Origin: Bin55 sp965203735
Lineage (GTDB): Bacteria; Pseudomonadota; Gammaproteobacteria; Pseudomonadales; Azotimanducaceae
Length of the DNA stretch: 64,000 bases
Direction of reading: 5' to 3'
Assembly (NCBI GenBank): GCA_965203735.1
Contig: OZ241909.1
Coordinates: 3,162,001 to 3,226,000 of the forward strand
The notes beneath the pieces are model-generated. The model ran no database searches. It was not told the DNA's origin and was given only the letters and a program-made list of their open reading frames with translations. This document shows positions 55,318-63,497 of this stretch, in pieces (the stretch's first letter is position 1; each line of letters opens with the position of its first letter). Position numbers and translations under genes: made by a program.

Positions 55318-57552
55318 GTGAAGCTCTTCAAGTACTTATTTCCCTTGTTCCTAACTTTCTTCGTCTTGCAGGTTCAAGGCGAGGAAACCATCAAACTACA
55401 AGGTCGAATCAGTGCGGACGGGAACCCGCCCGACGAAGCGTGGGTTGGAATATTCAGCACACCTGTCAGACCCAGAGCCCAGGCATTGAGCTGGAATTCA
55501 GTTGACTCACTAGAGTTTGAGCTGGCCGTTCCAGATCTGGACGAAGTTCAACTTGTAGTGCTGACTAGGGACTTTCTGCCTGTGGTGCAAACAATCCATC
55601 CCGGGTCATCGATCAAGCAGTTCGGATTTCAACTCAAGAAAGGGGTTACGTTGGAGGGCACCGTCCTTTCCACGGACAAGATTCCCATCCCGGAAGCTGT
55701 CCTGACCTTGGAACGAAGCGACCTTCCAAACGTCCGAATTCCAGATCAAATCGATTTCTCGTGGAACAGCGACGCCGATGGAACGTTCAGGGTAGGAGGC
55801 TTAGCACCCAGCAACAGATATGTAGTCGAAGTTCATCTGCCGGACTCTTATGTGGAAAACGAGCGTTTTTCTGTAGAGATCTCGCAAGACGAAGTCCAAA
55901 GCAGGGATTTGCGTCTATCCAGTGCATATTTTGTTCTGGGCCGTGTGGTGGACCCCGATCAAGATCGGGTTATGGATGCAACTGTTAGGGGCCAGTCCAC
56001 TGCAGAGCGTCGGAGAGGAGAATTTTGGAGAACAACGACATCCACCGATGCCGAAGGAGAGTTTCGGTTGGGTCCTTTTGTGCGAGGCGTAGAGATATGG
56101 CTTACTGCCACGCACGAGAATTGGGGCACGTCGCAACGGGTTCGAACGAATTCCGGTGTTCATGATGCCGAATTGGTTCTCGAAAGTTTGGTTCATGTAT
56201 TTGGAACGGTGACTGATGAATCGACTGGCAAATTGATCGACGATTTCACACTGAAAGCTATTGCAGCAGAAGTCAGTCATGACTATCCACACTCTGGAGC
56301 GAAGGGTGAGATTGCCGCCATGGTGGATCGAAATACCACGGGTCTGATAGTGGATTCGGAAGAACATACTGCCTACTTCAAGCTAAATATAGAACTAGCG
56401 TCGGTCGACGAATATGACATGGGAGCGATCGCCCTGGAACGTGGAAGGCAGCTGACAGGCAAAGTCTATGACGAATCAAGTGGACAGCCTATAGTCGGTG
56501 CGACCGTACGTCTCCACGTGCACGACGACGACCAATTTGAAGCCGACCACTTTTGGAGCAGTATCAGAAGAAACTATCTGAGCCAATCAGTCCAGTCAAC
56601 CTCAGATGACAACGGAATGTATGAGCTCGCACCCCTTCCGATTCACTTGACCCACATTATCGTTTCCGGATTCGAATATCTTCGAAACGAGTTGCAAGTT
56701 GACGAAGGTGTCACCCGAATCGACATACCACTAACCAAGGATCCCGCACTAAACACGAGAATTAGAGGAAGAATCGTCACAGATGTGGGAGAGCTTGCAC
56801 AAGGTACGGTGGTTTTTCAAACCGATAACAGCAGTGCGGGTTACGGAGTCTATGGCGACGGATCGTTTGACCATGTGATGGAGGCAAATCACTACGACAT
56901 ATACGCGATAACAGATCACGGCAGATCAGACAAGGTAAGTGTCGCCCTCGCTGAGGGAGAAACTCAAGAAGTCACTTTGGTAGTCAGGTCCGAGGGGCGC
57001 ATTACGGGCATCATTGAGGGCCTGGCAGATGGAGAGACAGCCTCTCTTTCAATACGTGCGGAGTCGGAAGGAATTGGCTCAAGGCAAGTTAGGGGACTCG
57101 GGAATGGCGATTTTGTTGTACAGGGAATCGGAATTGGCGAATTTTTCCTGACAGCAACAACGAATAGAAACCGGGAACAACAAAAGTCTTTCGAAGTGAG
57201 TGAGGCGGTCGGTGAAGCAAATGTTGAGCTGTACTTTACCGGTCAGTCGCGTTTGTATGGGTCGTTGATGTTCTCTGATGGATCAATACCAAAAGGCGAA
57301 GTCAAAGCGGTCGCGAAGGATAGTGGCAAGACCTCCGGTTCCAGCGACATCAATGACGATGGAACCATTGAAATCAACGGCCTAGAAGATGGTGAGTACA
57401 CAATTGTTGTCATTGAGCATAAACAGGTCTCGTTTACGAACCCTGGAGGTGGAAGGTCCGGGAGAGGAACCTCCTCCCAGATCGATGAACGGGATATGGT
57501 CATCAGCGGGGACACGGAACTAAACATCCAACTCACGTCTCCCACCCACTAA
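55318..57552 (+). CDS. Secreted protein with carboxypeptidase-regulatory-like repeats (paralogue 2)
   Basis: This 744-residue protein starts at GTG 55318, with a signal peptide (MKLFKYLFPLFLTFFVLQ, then VQGEE). It is a clear paralogue of the gene just upstream, with the same order of modules and long identical stretches, for example RTQGRISA-like (LQGRISADGNPPDEAW), LDEVQLVVLTRDFLPV, TLEGTVLSTDKIPIPEAVL, LTGKVYDESSGQPIVGATV and QSRLYGSLMF. The two genes form a two-member tandem array in one transcription unit. Divergence is spread over all modules, so the duplication is not recent. The hairpin at 57560 follows it. Confidence 0.8.
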   Translation: MKLFKYLFPLFLTFFVLQVQGEETIKLQGRISADGNPPDEAWVGIFSTPVRPRAQALSWNSVDSLEFELAVPDLDEVQLVVLTRDFLPVVQTIHPGSSIKQFGFQLKKGVTLEGTVLSTDKIPIPEAVLTLERSDLPNVRIPDQIDFSWNSDADGTFRVGGLAPSNRYVVEVHLPDSYVENERFSVEISQDEVQSRDLRLSSAYFVLGRVVDPDQDRVMDATVRGQSTAERRRGEFWRTTTSTDAEGEFRLGPFVRGVEIWLTATHENWGTSQRVRTNSGVHDAELVLESLVHVFGTVTDESTGKLIDDFTLKAIAAEVSHDYPHSGAKGEIAAMVDRNTTGLIVDSEEHTAYFKLNIELASVDEYDMGAIALERGRQLTGKVYDESSGQPIVGATVRLHVHDDDQFEADHFWSSIRRNYLSQSVQSTSDDNGMYELAPLPIHLTHIIVSGFEYLRNELQVDEGVTRIDIPLTKDPALNTRIRGRIVTDVGELAQGTVVFQTDNSSAGYGVYGDGSFDHVMEANHYDIYAITDHGRSDKVSVALAEGETQEVTLVVRSEGRITGIIEGLADGETASLSIRAESEGIGSRQVRGLGNGDFVVQGIGIGEFFLTATTNRNREQQKSFEVSEAVGEANVELYFTGQSRLYGSLMFSDGSIPKGEVKAVAKDSGKTSGSSDINDDGTIEINGLEDGEYTIVVIEHKQVSFTNPGGGRSGRGTSSQIDERDMVISGDTELNIQLTSPTH

Positions 57553-57559
57553 GCATGAG

Positions 57560-57594
57560 TGCACTTGTAACTCAGACTAGTAGTTACAAGTGCA
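57560..57594. terminator. Long perfect hairpin after the paralogue array
   Basis: TGCACTTGTAACT (57560-57572) and AGTTACAAGTGCA (57582-57594) form a perfect 13-bp stem with a 9-base loop, eight bases after the stop. There is no T-run. It may end the transcript, stabilise its 3' end, or be a dyad operator. The length of the perfect match is unusual. Confidence 0.55.
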
Positions 57595-57759
57595 TCGCTG
57601 AATAGTGCGGTTGACCACAATTATTGAACTGTACAACTACGTGGTTTGCCTGCGAGAAGACTAACTGACTGGATCTCGACTAAAAGCGCAAACGACAACT
57701 ATCCCAACAGCGGAGCAGCGGTTAGAGTTCTGCCAAGAACCGAGCTTATGGGCCTTAGA

Positions 57760-59187
57760 CTAGCCGTCGTAACCCATAATCGCTTTAACCTCTAGGAATT
57801 CCTCGAAGCCGTAAAGTCCCCACTCTCGGCCATTGCCCGATTGCTTGTAGCCTCCAAAGGGAGCCCTGTTGTTTACGGTTGCACCATTGAGGTGTACATT
57901 TCCTGTTCGAATCCGTCGTGCAATATTCCGAGCACGTTCTGGGTCTCCCCCGGAAACGTAGCCTGACAATCCGTATATGGTGTCGTTCGCAATTCTCACT
58001 GCATCTTCATCATCTTCGTAGCCGATCAAAGACAGCACGGGACCAAAGATTTCCTGTTGGGCGATTGTCATGTCGTTGGTTACGTGAGAAAAGACTGTGG
58101 GTCTGACGTAGTAACCTGCATTCATTCCGTCTGGTCGTCCCAATCCACCCGTTTCAAGCTTCGCGCCTTCTTCGATGCCTGTCTCTATCAAATTTTGAAT
58201 CCGTTCGTATTGGACTGCCGAGACTACCGGACCAATTGTCGTAGACGGATCGTCGGGGTCGCCGACTTTGACATTCTCAGCCGCGGCCTTAGCAATTTGT
58301 GCTGCTTCATCCATGCGCGAAACTGGAACTAACATTCGGGTCGGTGCATTGCACGATTGACCTGAATTGGTGCACATCTGAAAGACGTCACGACTCACAG
58401 CGCTATTGAAGTCCGAATCGTCCAATATGATGTTGGCTGACTTGCCTCCGAGCTCCTGTGCAACGCGTTTCACTGTGGGTGCAGCATTCTTTGCCACTTC
58501 AATGCCAGCACGCGTTGATCCTGTGAAGGAAACCATGTCGACATCCGGATGTGAAGCGATGGCAACACCTACTGTCGGACCATCTCCATTCACCAAGTTG
58601 AAGACACCAGCGGGAACGCCTGCTTCGTCAAGGATCTCAGCAAAAGCAATAGCATTGAACGGCGCAACTTCCGAAGGCTTCAACACCATGGTGCATCCTG
58701 CAGCAAGTGCAGGCGCGACCTTGCAAGCAATCTGATTGATTGGCCAGTTCCAAGGAGTAATAAATCCGCAAACACCTGCGGGTTCCTTGATCACGCGAGT
58801 AGAACCGAACGACTCTTCAAAGTCGTAGTCTTGGAGTACTCTGAGAGTGGTCATAAAGTGACCTAAACCGGCTGGAGCTTGGGCGGCTTTGGCCAAACCC
58901 ATTGGAGCACCCATTTCTTCACTGATGGTGGAAGCCACGTCGTCAATTCGTTTCTGGTAGCAGGCAATGATGTTTTGCAGCAACTCGACTCGTTCTTCTC
59001 GGGTAGTTTGAGAATAGGACTCAAACGCTTCAACTGCCGCCGCTACTGCTTTGTCAACGTCTTGTTGGGTGCCCATAGCAACGACACCAATTGATTGTTC
59101 TGTTGCGGGATTGACAACATCCAAAGTCGCGTCCGTACTCGGATCGACCCATTCGCCGCCAATATAGAACTTCGTACGATTACTCAC
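57760..59187 (-). CDS. Aldehyde dehydrogenase family protein
   Basis: This 475-residue NAD(P)-dependent dehydrogenase has TPWNWPINQI, the nucleotide-site GSTRAG, the general base Glu in QELGGKS and the catalytic Cys in NSGQSCNAPTR, ending with the FGGYKQSGNGREWG signature. It starts at GTG 59187 after GGAG. The substrate is not readable. It is divergent from the RiPP precursor gene with a 468-base gap, and nothing shows it belongs to that cluster. Confidence 0.94.
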   Translation of the reverse strand: MSNRTKFYIGGEWVDPSTDATLDVVNPATEQSIGVVAMGTQQDVDKAVAAAVEAFESYSQTTREERVELLQNIIACYQKRIDDVASTISEEMGAPMGLAKAAQAPAGLGHFMTTLRVLQDYDFEESFGSTRVIKEPAGVCGFITPWNWPINQIACKVAPALAAGCTMVLKPSEVAPFNAIAFAEILDEAGVPAGVFNLVNGDGPTVGVAIASHPDVDMVSFTGSTRAGIEVAKNAAPTVKRVAQELGGKSANIILDDSDFNSAVSRDVFQMCTNSGQSCNAPTRMLVPVSRMDEAAQIAKAAAENVKVGDPDDPSTTIGPVVSAVQYERIQNLIETGIEEGAKLETGGLGRPDGMNAGYYVRPTVFSHVTNDMTIAQQEIFGPVLSLIGYEDDEDAVRIANDTIYGLSGYVSGGDPERARNIARRIRTGNVHLNGATVNNRAPFGGYKQSGNGREWGLYGFEEFLEVKAIMGYDG

Positions 59188-59584
59188 TTGTTTTTCTCCA
59201 AGCTATTAAGTTTGAGTAGGGATTGCACCTCTCAACTAGCCCGATCCACACAGAGTGTTTCCGTACGCAACGGGCGAACCCCTCCGAACTAAGCCTATTC
59301 TCAAGGATTACGATCGCTAATCAAGGACTCAATGTAGGTGCAAGATGACTTCTTGCAATTTTACACTTTGACATTTGAGGCGAGCGTAGACCGGACCCCA
59401 CAGCGCTTTTCAGTCGACAAGAGTCCGGAGTTGCGCAGGGATCTGGCTTCAGTGGCAAGGGCGATGCGTCAGAGTACTTTCTGCCAACCAAGAGAGTTTC
59501 TGCCAAGACGCTCTTTTCATCTGTTAGCACGAATTGTGTTGGCAAACTCTCGAATTAGGCATTGTTCCAAAAAGTGAATCTCAG
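59188..59584. other. Intergenic region upstream of the RiPP precursor
   Basis: About 400 bases. A 79-codon plus-strand frame (59338-59577) has a GTG start but no ribosome site and no leader-peptide pattern. No RNA gene was seen. Regulatory sites for the precursor promoter might lie here. Confidence 0.4.
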
Positions 59585-59613
59585 TTGTATTGTCTTGAAA
59601 TTTGTAATACTAT
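59585..59613 (+). promoter_or_regulatory. Sigma-70 promoter of the RiPP precursor
   Basis: TTGTAT (59585-59590) and TACTAT (59608-59613) are separated by exactly 17 bases, and the precursor ATG lies 42 bases after the -10 box with GAGG ahead of it. The precursor therefore has its own promoter, opposite to the enzyme operon. Confidence 0.6.
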
Positions 59614-59655
59614 TGGTTCAAATCTTTCCTCTAGGCTGAATTCGAGGTTAAAGCT

Positions 59656-59907
59656 ATGAGAAGTGGCGAGCAAATGCTGCAGCAGATCGTTGAGAAGTCG
59701 GCGTTGGACGACGGATTTAGGCAAGCTCTATTGGCTGATCCGAAAGCGACCATCAGCAAGGAATTGGGTGTTACGATTCCTGAGGCAATGACGATTCAGA
59801 TTCACGAAAGCGATATGCAGACGGTCCATCTAGCACTTCCTCCCAGTGCAAATATCACTGAGGAACAGATGGAAGCGATTTCTGCCGGCTTGTGTTGTTG
59901 CTGGTAA
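59656..59907 (+). CDS. RiPP precursor peptide with NHLP-type leader and CCCW core
   Basis: This 83-residue peptide has a leader of the nitrile-hydratase-alpha-like (NHLP) family: FRQALLADPKATISKELGV (about residues 21-39), then IPEAMTIQIHESD and VHLALPPS. It ends in EEQMEAISAG followed by only five residues, Leu79-Cys80-Cys81-Cys82-Trp83. The Ala-Gly before them resembles the GG/AG cleavage site of leader peptidases. NHLP leaders occur in precursors of TOMM and related RiPPs. The fused cyclodehydratase gene 1.2 kb away supports a TOMM product, in which Cys residues become thiazol(in)es. The very short core with three adjacent Cys and a terminal Trp is the striking feature. No second precursor was found. 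The leader call is strong; the core boundary is inferred. Confidence 0.9.
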   Translation: MRSGEQMLQQIVEKSALDDGFRQALLADPKATISKELGVTIPEAMTIQIHESDMQTVHLALPPSANITEEQMEAISAGLCCCW

Positions 59908-59972
59908 GACTCACTACGGGCGAATAGCCCACTCAGTTACGGATCGACCAATTCGCGGTTCGTCATGACAGT

Positions 59973-60007
59973 CACTTAGCCCATGCAAGGTGATCAGCGG
60001 GCTAGTG
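59973..60007. terminator. Hairpin between precursor and the convergent operon
   Basis: TAGCCC (59977-59982) pairs with GGGCTA (59999-60004), extended by CAC/GTG across a one-base bulge, with a 16-base loop. It lies between the convergent precursor and operon ends. T-rich sequence follows on the plus strand. A smaller GGGC/GCCC hairpin lies just after the precursor stop. Confidence 0.4.
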
Positions 60008-60021
60008 TTGTGTCTTGTAAT

Positions 60022-61140
60022 CTATAGACTTAGTGCTCCGGAAAGTATTAGATAGATATAGGCTTTCGCGTGGACCATCCCTTCATTTGCCACTACGAGC
60101 TTAATGTGGTGAATGCCGCGCATCAAGACGAAGCGTCCCGACTTGGCAAACAACACTGTCGGTTTGGAAACCCAACGTCTCAGTTCCTTTAGTTTTTCAG
60201 GAAGGACGATTTCTTCCTGTTCCAAAGCGTTCAAGAAAGGGTCCCAGTCCGTGAGCCCATCGAGCCAGTATCGGGAGTCTTTCGTATAGCGTTGCTTCAC
60301 GATGAGAACAAGACCTATCGAAGGACCAATTCCCGTTTCCCGGACATCGATGTTGATCCCTATCCTAGAGACGTCAGTGCGTTCCCTAAACCTCGAAATC
60401 ACAGACTCCACGGCCAACGTCTTTCCTGGCCACTCTATTTCATTTAGATAATCCGCCACTTCGTCCTGGGTTTTGAAACCCATAATGGCTAATCGGATCG
60501 ATCGTGTTCGCGACGGAAATACACCAAAAGAGTCAATGCGTGTGTCTTCGGGTTGCCTTAAATACACTCGATCTACATTCGCTCGTTCGGTTTCGTTTCG
60601 CGGCCAATCTACGCTAGCAACTAGAGCGTCTACGACAGTTCGCACGTCGTGTATTTGTCCAGTTGCTCCAATGATCGGACGTTCATTGGGTCGTAGGAAC
60701 AATCCGGGTTCAGCTCGGGAGTCTTCCTCCGCAGATCCGATGTCATACTCAAGCATTAGCTTTCGTCCGACAATCTCTCGCAGAGTTGCATCGGGTGACT
60801 CCATTTGACGGAAGAGACGCTCTACGAACTCGGTAGTCCAGTTCGACTTGTCAATTCGTTGCTGCTCTTGAAAGAGCGATGCCGTTTTGGTCCCACTTGC
60901 AAACGAGACGCCCATGTCCGCTTCCGGCAAAGGCTCGTGCAATGGGAGTTCAAAACCGAACGGAAACGCCCCCATCTCAATTGGCAAAGTTGCTGCACGA
61001 TTCAGTATGCGTAGCCACTGAGTAGGTCCTATAAGAACGGGTGAAATTCTGTCTCGAAAATTCTCCAATAACTCACTCAACTTCTCGCCTTCTTCGGAGA
61101 GGCGATCTTCAGTGATTGCGGTGGCTTTTTCAATATCCAT
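60022..61140 (-). CDS. Unknown protein encoded directly downstream of the TOMM cyclodehydratase
   Basis: I do not recognise this 372-residue protein. It is soluble, with no signal peptide or membrane helix. Noticeable stretches are FPFGFELPLHEPLPEADMG (residues ~60-78), GLFLRPNERPIIGATGQ (~145-161), the FGVFPSRTRSIRLAIMG region (~205-221) and a C-terminal GIHHIKLVVANEG, then AKAYIYL. I see no flavin, peptidase, radical-SAM, transporter or methyltransferase motif. It starts nine bases after the cyclodehydratase gene and so is in the same operon, which makes it a good candidate for a tailoring or scaffold function in product formation. It is not the azoline dehydrogenase in any form I can identify. 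Confidence 0.7.
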   Translation of the reverse strand: MDIEKATAITEDRLSEEGEKLSELLENFRDRISPVLIGPTQWLRILNRAATLPIEMGAFPFGFELPLHEPLPEADMGVSFASGTKTASLFQEQQRIDKSNWTTEFVERLFRQMESPDATLREIVGRKLMLEYDIGSAEEDSRAEPGLFLRPNERPIIGATGQIHDVRTVVDALVASVDWPRNETERANVDRVYLRQPEDTRIDSFGVFPSRTRSIRLAIMGFKTQDEVADYLNEIEWPGKTLAVESVISRFRERTDVSRIGINIDVRETGIGPSIGLVLIVKQRYTKDSRYWLDGLTDWDPFLNALEQEEIVLPEKLKELRRWVSKPTVLFAKSGRFVLMRGIHHIKLVVANEGMVHAKAYIYLILSGALSL

Positions 61141-61149
61141 AAGTCTGCA

Positions 61150-63465
61150 TCACGCGATCACCGGGATGGGGTTCAAATCGGACTCGTGAAGAGGATTGTC
61201 GACTCTCCCAACATCAACTGGAACATCGAATAGGCGACCTGGGGCAAATCTAGCCCAGAAATGGCGCATTCCCGGAACAATGACTCTAACCACCGGCATG
61301 CCGACATCGGGCCTAGTCTGATCCAACACTAGGAACTCCATTCCTTTAGCTTCGACCATTGCTTGGCACTTCTCGACCTCCCGTTTCATGTCGTCGGATT
61401 CGTCCACGACATAGTCCGCCGCAAGACGCGTAGGATCGGTTCTACTTGGAGTCAGCCATGCACAATCGGCAAGTCGTGCATTCTTCCACCAAGACAATGC
61501 CATCGGATCATCGATCATCGGTAGACCAGGACGTCTTTCCCGCCCCGGTAACCAAGATAGACATTGATTCAACTCGCATACCGAACGTAAGGCTGCAATG
61601 CGGGAATCAGGATGCGTTCCGGCTCCGTAAATGATCTCTTCTCTCGGAGAGTTTGGCCGGTGTGAAATTGCGACAAATGAGGGAATTTCAATATCCGCGG
61701 TAATGTCGAGTATCCATACTTCTCGTTCCAGTCGGCTGTAGTAATCCGAAGCAGTAGAAAGGTATTCGTCGTCGAAGGATGCAAGGTCAACAGCGGGAAC
61801 TTCGAGACGGTTGTACCACCAAATGGCGAATGCATCTCGTTCAACCAACTCGTAGAATCCTTGCAAAATTGCTTCTTCTAGTGAATTGCCCGATGCGCAT
61901 CCATTGGAGTCCGCTACTAAGTCGAATGGACCTCTACTTTCGGCTGCCATAGTGTAGAGTAGGGAAGTGGGCAGATACCGGTGTCGCTGGTCCGACAAAG
62001 ACCAAACTGGTGTCCAGTCAATTTCGGCATCTAGGTCAAGCTTCGGCGGTACGAAGTTGTAAGGGTGTCCTTGAGAGTTCAACTCTTCGGCGTTGTCTAG
62101 TTGTAAATCGCTAAACAACTGAACGTCGTTAGGGTGAATCGCACCATTGCCTTCACTCAAGTCGCTAAATCGACATTTTTTACGAATCTCACTACCTTGA
62201 ACCGAACCGGAATAGCGCTCGATCGCCTCGCAAAGCGCGCTGACCTCCGATTGTTCTTTCGTGCTTCCTTTACCAGCACTCTTGCTACGCAAGCTACGTC
62301 GGAGAGAACTCAATGATCGACTTCTCATGCCGAAATTGCTTCCAGCCCAATAAACGTGCAACCACGGGTCGTTCTCTTGAGTCGTTCTCGAAAGCCAACT
62401 TACAACACCACTGATCGGACTGACCAAGTGGCGATACTTGGCTAAAGTGACATCAGGTGTTACGCTTCGTGAGCCCCCGCTGTTACGACACGTTACATTA
62501 CGTTCGTTGAGGCAAATCGGAACAGGTGGCCTGTCCGGACTCTTCAGTTCTTTGTCTCCGCACTCCGAACACTGAGGTCGACGCATCACAAAGTGATGTG
62601 AAATTGCAAGAGTAGCCATGTTCATTGCAACTGCATGCCGATCGATTGGAGCTTTGTCTCCCAGCACAAGCCACTTGACAATTTCGCTCGAAGCAAGAGC
62701 GCAGATTCCTTGGAGTACCTGGTTTTCTGCAGCAAATGGTTTGTAAGTTGCCTGTTCGCCACCCATGTGACGCAAGAATTCGTGAACTTCTTGATGGCTA
62801 CGGAGCCGATGGCTCAAACAAGCCCAACAGGGACCTGTGCCGTCGGCATGGAACACCGGTCCAAACAATGGTTCGATGCCCCAGGGTCGAACCAACATCC
62901 ATGGCGTCTTCGACGCAAGTTGGCGACGATTAACTTCTGCAAGACTGTTCGAGAGATAGTCTTCACAGACAATTACAGTGAGATGCGGTTTTGAATCAAC
63001 GATACCAACACCAGACTGTTCCAAATTACGCTTCAAAACGGTGCCATTTTCACTCACTGAAATACGCGATTGTTCGAGAGTCTGTTCTACCCAACGCGGT
63101 GTGGCTCCAAGCGAAGACCAATAAGCCGCGCGGCTTTGATCCAGTGAGTGGTCGGCAGAAATCACGTACCCCTTGGTGGACAGTGAGACGATGGCAGACA
63201 AAATATCGGCAAAACCATGAACCGAACCGCAAGCCCGAACTATGTCATCGAAGGTGTTGCTGCCATCCAGCAACGGGATCACATCGCTGTAGAGCTTTCC
63301 ATGAAGAAGTGTGTTGAATGATTCGGAAACCAGCAATGTCTGATGGTCGCCAATATCTTGAAATCTTAGGTGAGGGGTGAGTACAGGAAGGTTGACGAGA
63401 CCTAAGTCTTCTGTGGTTGTTCTTGACAAAATCCCTTGCGGTTTCGATGCTGCCTCTTCTGACAT
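61150..63465 (-). CDS. TOMM cyclodehydratase, fused C (E1-like) and D (YcaO) protein
   Basis: This 771-residue fusion would make azolines from Cys/Ser/Thr of a precursor. Residues ~25-105 look like the PqqD-like recognition element (RRE) that binds the leader. The E1-like part carries a tetrathiolate zinc site, Cys213/Cys216 (CWAC) and Cys299/Cys302 (CSEC). The YcaO domain starts about residue 340: KSAGKGSTKEQSEVSALCEAIERYSG (395-420) and ADSNGCASGNSLEEAIL to ELVERDA (518-545) hold the ATP and magnesium sites. It ends NPIPVIA, close to the proline-rich C-terminus that active YcaO cyclodehydratases need. GGAAG precedes the ATG. The operon continues upstream into the partial gene and downstream into the 372-residue protein. 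The NHLP precursor is its likely substrate. Confidence 0.92.
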   Translation of the reverse strand: MSEEAASKPQGILSRTTTEDLGLVNLPVLTPHLRFQDIGDHQTLLVSESFNTLLHGKLYSDVIPLLDGSNTFDDIVRACGSVHGFADILSAIVSLSTKGYVISADHSLDQSRAAYWSSLGATPRWVEQTLEQSRISVSENGTVLKRNLEQSGVGIVDSKPHLTVIVCEDYLSNSLAEVNRRQLASKTPWMLVRPWGIEPLFGPVFHADGTGPCWACLSHRLRSHQEVHEFLRHMGGEQATYKPFAAENQVLQGICALASSEIVKWLVLGDKAPIDRHAVAMNMATLAISHHFVMRRPQCSECGDKELKSPDRPPVPICLNERNVTCRNSGGSRSVTPDVTLAKYRHLVSPISGVVSWLSRTTQENDPWLHVYWAGSNFGMRSRSLSSLRRSLRSKSAGKGSTKEQSEVSALCEAIERYSGSVQGSEIRKKCRFSDLSEGNGAIHPNDVQLFSDLQLDNAEELNSQGHPYNFVPPKLDLDAEIDWTPVWSLSDQRHRYLPTSLLYTMAAESRGPFDLVADSNGCASGNSLEEAILQGFYELVERDAFAIWWYNRLEVPAVDLASFDDEYLSTASDYYSRLEREVWILDITADIEIPSFVAISHRPNSPREEIIYGAGTHPDSRIAALRSVCELNQCLSWLPGRERRPGLPMIDDPMALSWWKNARLADCAWLTPSRTDPTRLAADYVVDESDDMKREVEKCQAMVEAKGMEFLVLDQTRPDVGMPVVRVIVPGMRHFWARFAPGRLFDVPVDVGRVDNPLHESDLNPIPVIA

Positions 63466-63497
63466 CTAGAGCTTCCGACTCGAATCGACAATCGCTC

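Noticed and set aside
59338..59577. A 79-codon frame ahead of the RiPP precursor, considered as a second precursor
   Set aside because: It has no leader-like pattern, no Cys/Ser-rich core and no ribosome site.
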